Origin: Neoarius graeffei
Lineage: Eukaryota; Chordata; Actinopteri; Siluriformes; Ariidae
Length of the DNA: 64,000 bases
Direction of reading: 5' to 3'
NCBI RefSeq assembly: GCF_027579695.1
Contig: NC_083579.1
Location: forward strand, 71,409,371 to 71,473,370
Below, piece by piece: positions 62,048 to 64,000 of this stretch (within the stretch, counting starts at the first letter, position 1; each line of letters begins with the position of its first letter). The position numbers were made by a program, and so were the translations under genes. Under the pieces are notes generated by a model that did not search any database, had not been told where the DNA came from, and was given only the letters and a program-made list of their open reading frames with translations.

Positions 62048-63557
62048 AGGAGATGCACAGAACCTTTATTTTTAAATAAATTTCTGAGTGGATAGTATCT
62101 CCATCCTTGACTCTTGTCTGCTGCATAAATGGGAATAAAAAATATATATTTTTGAGAGTTAAAATCGACCGCAAAGTTGGTATTCGAGCTGCCCCGCTGA
62201 GCCAGCCAGCCCTGAGTGCGTGACGTCACTGCGGTAACCGGTTTTAAGGCCGAGGCCTTTTACAGCTATAGACCAAAGTCATATAAATAAAAATTTATGG
62301 TGAAAGTAAGAAATACCGTTACCGACTTGCTCAACTAAGACTGATTTGACTTCATTGATTGTGGGTTGACTCATTAAAACAGGATGGGTGTTATAACTTA
62401 TGCAACATACATGTACATGCATGCATTTTCACTGATAAAACGTAAAAGGCTAATTAAATAATCAGATGAACTGAGACAATCACATTCTGAAGCAAATTAA
62501 ATAATCTTATACTGGTAACTTAAACACACAATACAAGTTACATATATTAATCTAAATGCAGGTAAACAACGTGTTGTTTTTGTTGCTTTGTATCCAAATG
62601 AGAGTCGGAGCTTACCCGTCTGTGTTCTCGCTTCTTGAAGGCCGATCTTGTGGCTGACTGTTTTGAAATAATCTGACTTTCAGTTGTTCGTTCAGTTCTC
62701 CGTCCATTCGCTTCTTCCACGTAAGGGTGAGATGGCAGCAATATCCAGCAGAGAAATCAGATGGCTGCTCCACTCATTCTCCATTTTCTCCATTACTGAG
62801 GACTCCACCATTACTGCTCGGCTCAGGCAATTACTAAAACCTGGGACGGAACAGAACGCCACCGGTTTTAGCGGGGAGGTCACTGTCCGAGCGATATGTC
62901 CCGTCCTGTCCCGGGTTTTACCAACAACCCTCAGCTCACACTCCGGGAAAACTGGTGCAACTGAACTTGCTTTCCTTTTAAAAAAATAAATAAAATAAAT
63001 ACTTTCCTTTTCTTATAGTTTTATTTAATTGTTGGTACTGCACCCTCTTTCAGTACGGGCTTATAGCCAACGCTCCTCAACAGATCAGAGGTTTCATACG
63101 AGTCTTCAGTAAAATGTGCAGAGCAGAGGAGAGACCACTTCATAGCCGCCCAGTGTGCCCATGAACAACTTGCAAAATGCGTCCAAATCTTTGCAGTTTG
63201 AACATTCTTGGGCCATGAATGCAACGTAAATCCACCTTCTGTCATGTTGCTGCACCGGCCAGCAACACATCTACGTGGCATGGTAATAAATTAACTCAAA
63301 AATGCAGGATCGGAGTTGCAGTCAGCTCTGTGTTTTAGTATAGCGGAAATGGCGATGAGACCGGTAGACTTCCTGTTGTGATGTTATGGACGTCAAGGTC
63401 CTTCACTCAGACCGCTACCTATACTGTATGAATTACTTGAATCGTAAAAATGACTATATTAGATTTATTGTTAATGCTTAAAACTATTCCTGTGCCATTC
63501 TTGAGGTCTCAAGGCATTTATAAACGAAAGTGAGGCCATGGTTCTGCGTATGTGCTT
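62048..63557 (-). mobile_element. TTAA-target element carrying a THAP domain
   Basis: TTAA at 62044-62047 and 63558-63561. Ends AGGAGATGCACAGAACC and the inverse of GGTTCTGCGTATGTGCTTT share GCA..CGCAGAACC-like sequence imperfectly. It contains a THAP frame on the minus strand. Confidence 0.6.
63021..63281 (-). CDS. THAP zinc-finger protein fragment, 86 codons
   Basis: From ATG at 63281: MPRRCVAGRCSNM, GGFTLHSWPKN, W33, LLCSAHF and GAVPTI before a stop. Cys5, Cys10, Cys53 and His56 form the C2CH set of a THAP DNA-binding domain, and AVPTI is its usual end. There is no further ORF, so the product would be a bare THAP domain. THAP domains occur in host genes and in P-type and related transposases; the TTAA-bounded context favours a transposon origin. 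The stop directly after AVPTIK could reflect truncation or an exon edge. Confidence 0.75.
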   Translation of the reverse strand: MPRRCVAGRCSNMTEGGFTLHSWPKNVQTAKIWTHFASCSWAHWAAMKWSLLCSAHFTEDSYETSDLLRSVGYKPVLKEGAVPTIK

Positions 63558-64000
63558 TTAACCCCTCTCTCACTCACTCTAGTTGCGAAGTATCGTTCGG
63601 TGTTTCTCTCCTGTCGTACTGAGCCGTTTACTTTCTGCCTGTTTTCTCGTTATCTCGACTTTGTTTACGTTCTCCTCGACCTCGTCTTCTCGTCCAGCCC
63701 ATGTTGTTCTGTCAGCCGATCAACCGACCCTTGCCGTTTTTCTGGTGACGATTCTTGACCTCCGATTTGGCTTCGTTTCCAATTTGCTTCTCCTGCTCTC
63801 CCCTGCGCCTGCATCCGTAAGTGCCTGCACCCTGACACCTTAAAAAAAAAAAAAAGGGCACCAAAATATGGAATGAAAGTATTTGATGGAAATAACGTGC
63901 CTTTTTAAAAAAAAATTCAGTAATTATTATTATAGCATTTTTCACAAATTGCTCCTGTCATTTTGCTACTTTGTTTACATTCGAATCAGAAATTATTTTG

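Larger units (their letters stand above)
61879..63837. mobile_element. solo LTR candidate, interrupted
   Basis: Begins TGTCAGTAACAGC and ends CACCCTGACA, with TGTCAG/CTGACA inverse ends; flanks CCTAA and CCTTA nearly match. Removing the THAP insert leaves about 450 bp. No internal retroviral region adjoins, so it would be a solo LTR. Confidence 0.55.
61553..64000 (+). mobile_element. repeat family X, copy C (interrupted, runs off the window)
   Basis: CTCTCCACATTCACTGGATA, GATTGGCTACTCTACTACTA, GAGTAGAGAAAAACAAAATG and CCAGCCCAGTCGGTGGCGG, then after the insert at 61879-63837 ATGGAATGAAAGTATTTGAT and AATTGCTCCTGTCATTTTGC. It has the uninterrupted TTAA near 61737 used by insertions in copies A and B. 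Confidence 0.75.

Noticed and set aside
62684-62989. A 101-codon + strand frame and its 63-codon opposite
   Set aside because: No domain, and it lies inside the TTAA element next to the THAP frame. It may be untranslated element sequence.
1-64000. CRISPR arrays, operons, rRNA genes or free tRNA genes
   Set aside because: No regularly spaced repeats, and the tRNA-like segments are all SINE heads with diverged arms. The window is eukaryotic.

Overview
The window is non-coding-rich vertebrate DNA from a ray-finned fish. Evidence: GT/AG introns, tRNA-derived SINEs of the DANA/Mermaid type, fish-type Tc1, hAT, Harbinger and TTAA-target transposons, a Ty3 retrotransposon with a PNMA-like Gag, and a Penelope-like remnant. 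The density and mix of Mermaid-like SINEs and Tc1 copies would fit an otophysan, perhaps a catfish; that is a guess from repeat style only.

One host gene runs through the window on the + strand: papilin (papln), a secreted ADAMTS-like extracellular-matrix protein. I rebuilt fifteen coding exons by hand (14093 to 58961). They encode about 610 residues: signal peptide, TSP1 repeat 1, ADAMTS cysteine-rich and spacer region, TSP1 repeats 2-5, and the first papilin-specific cysteine cassette. All fifteen junctions keep phase. The gene continues beyond base 64000, where Kunitz, Ig and PLAC domains are expected. A possible non-coding first exon ends near 1500.

The rest is mostly transposable elements, often nested. 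Layout: 1-225 LINE RT fragment; 420-780 SINE; about 1270-1500 possible 5' exon; 5289-7022 hAT-type element containing a TTAA element; 7960-8600 old SINE split by a Harbinger-type MITE; 8672-13622 and 14446-17332 two inverted copies of one repeat flanking the signal-peptide exon, each carrying younger insertions (TTAA MITE and an autonomous-type hAT in the first; SINE and a 1.8-kb TTAA element with its own SINE in the second); 19439-20141 Harbinger MITE; 21843-22426 MITE; 27235-36040 Ty3 retrotransposon, minus strand; 36824-38384 deleted hAT; 39322-40307 and 43916-45514 Tc1 elements; 41361-42500 foldback element; 42917-43636 TIR element; 45877-48644 three-level nest; 50735-52050 assorted remnants; 54537-55602 TTAA MITE with SINE; 55885-57665 SINE split by a Harbinger-type element; 59896-60391 Penelope-like foldback; 61553-64000 third copy of the big repeat, holding a solo LTR that holds a THAP-bearing TTAA element.

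Most element boundaries rest on target-site duplications read directly from the sequence, and several insertions have an empty site elsewhere in the window. The most interesting structures are the inverted repeat pair around the papln start exon, the repeated use of one TTAA site by two different elements, the loss of catalytic aspartates in three enzymes of the Ty3 pol, and two diagnosable SINE subfamilies. I found no new host defence or metabolic system.
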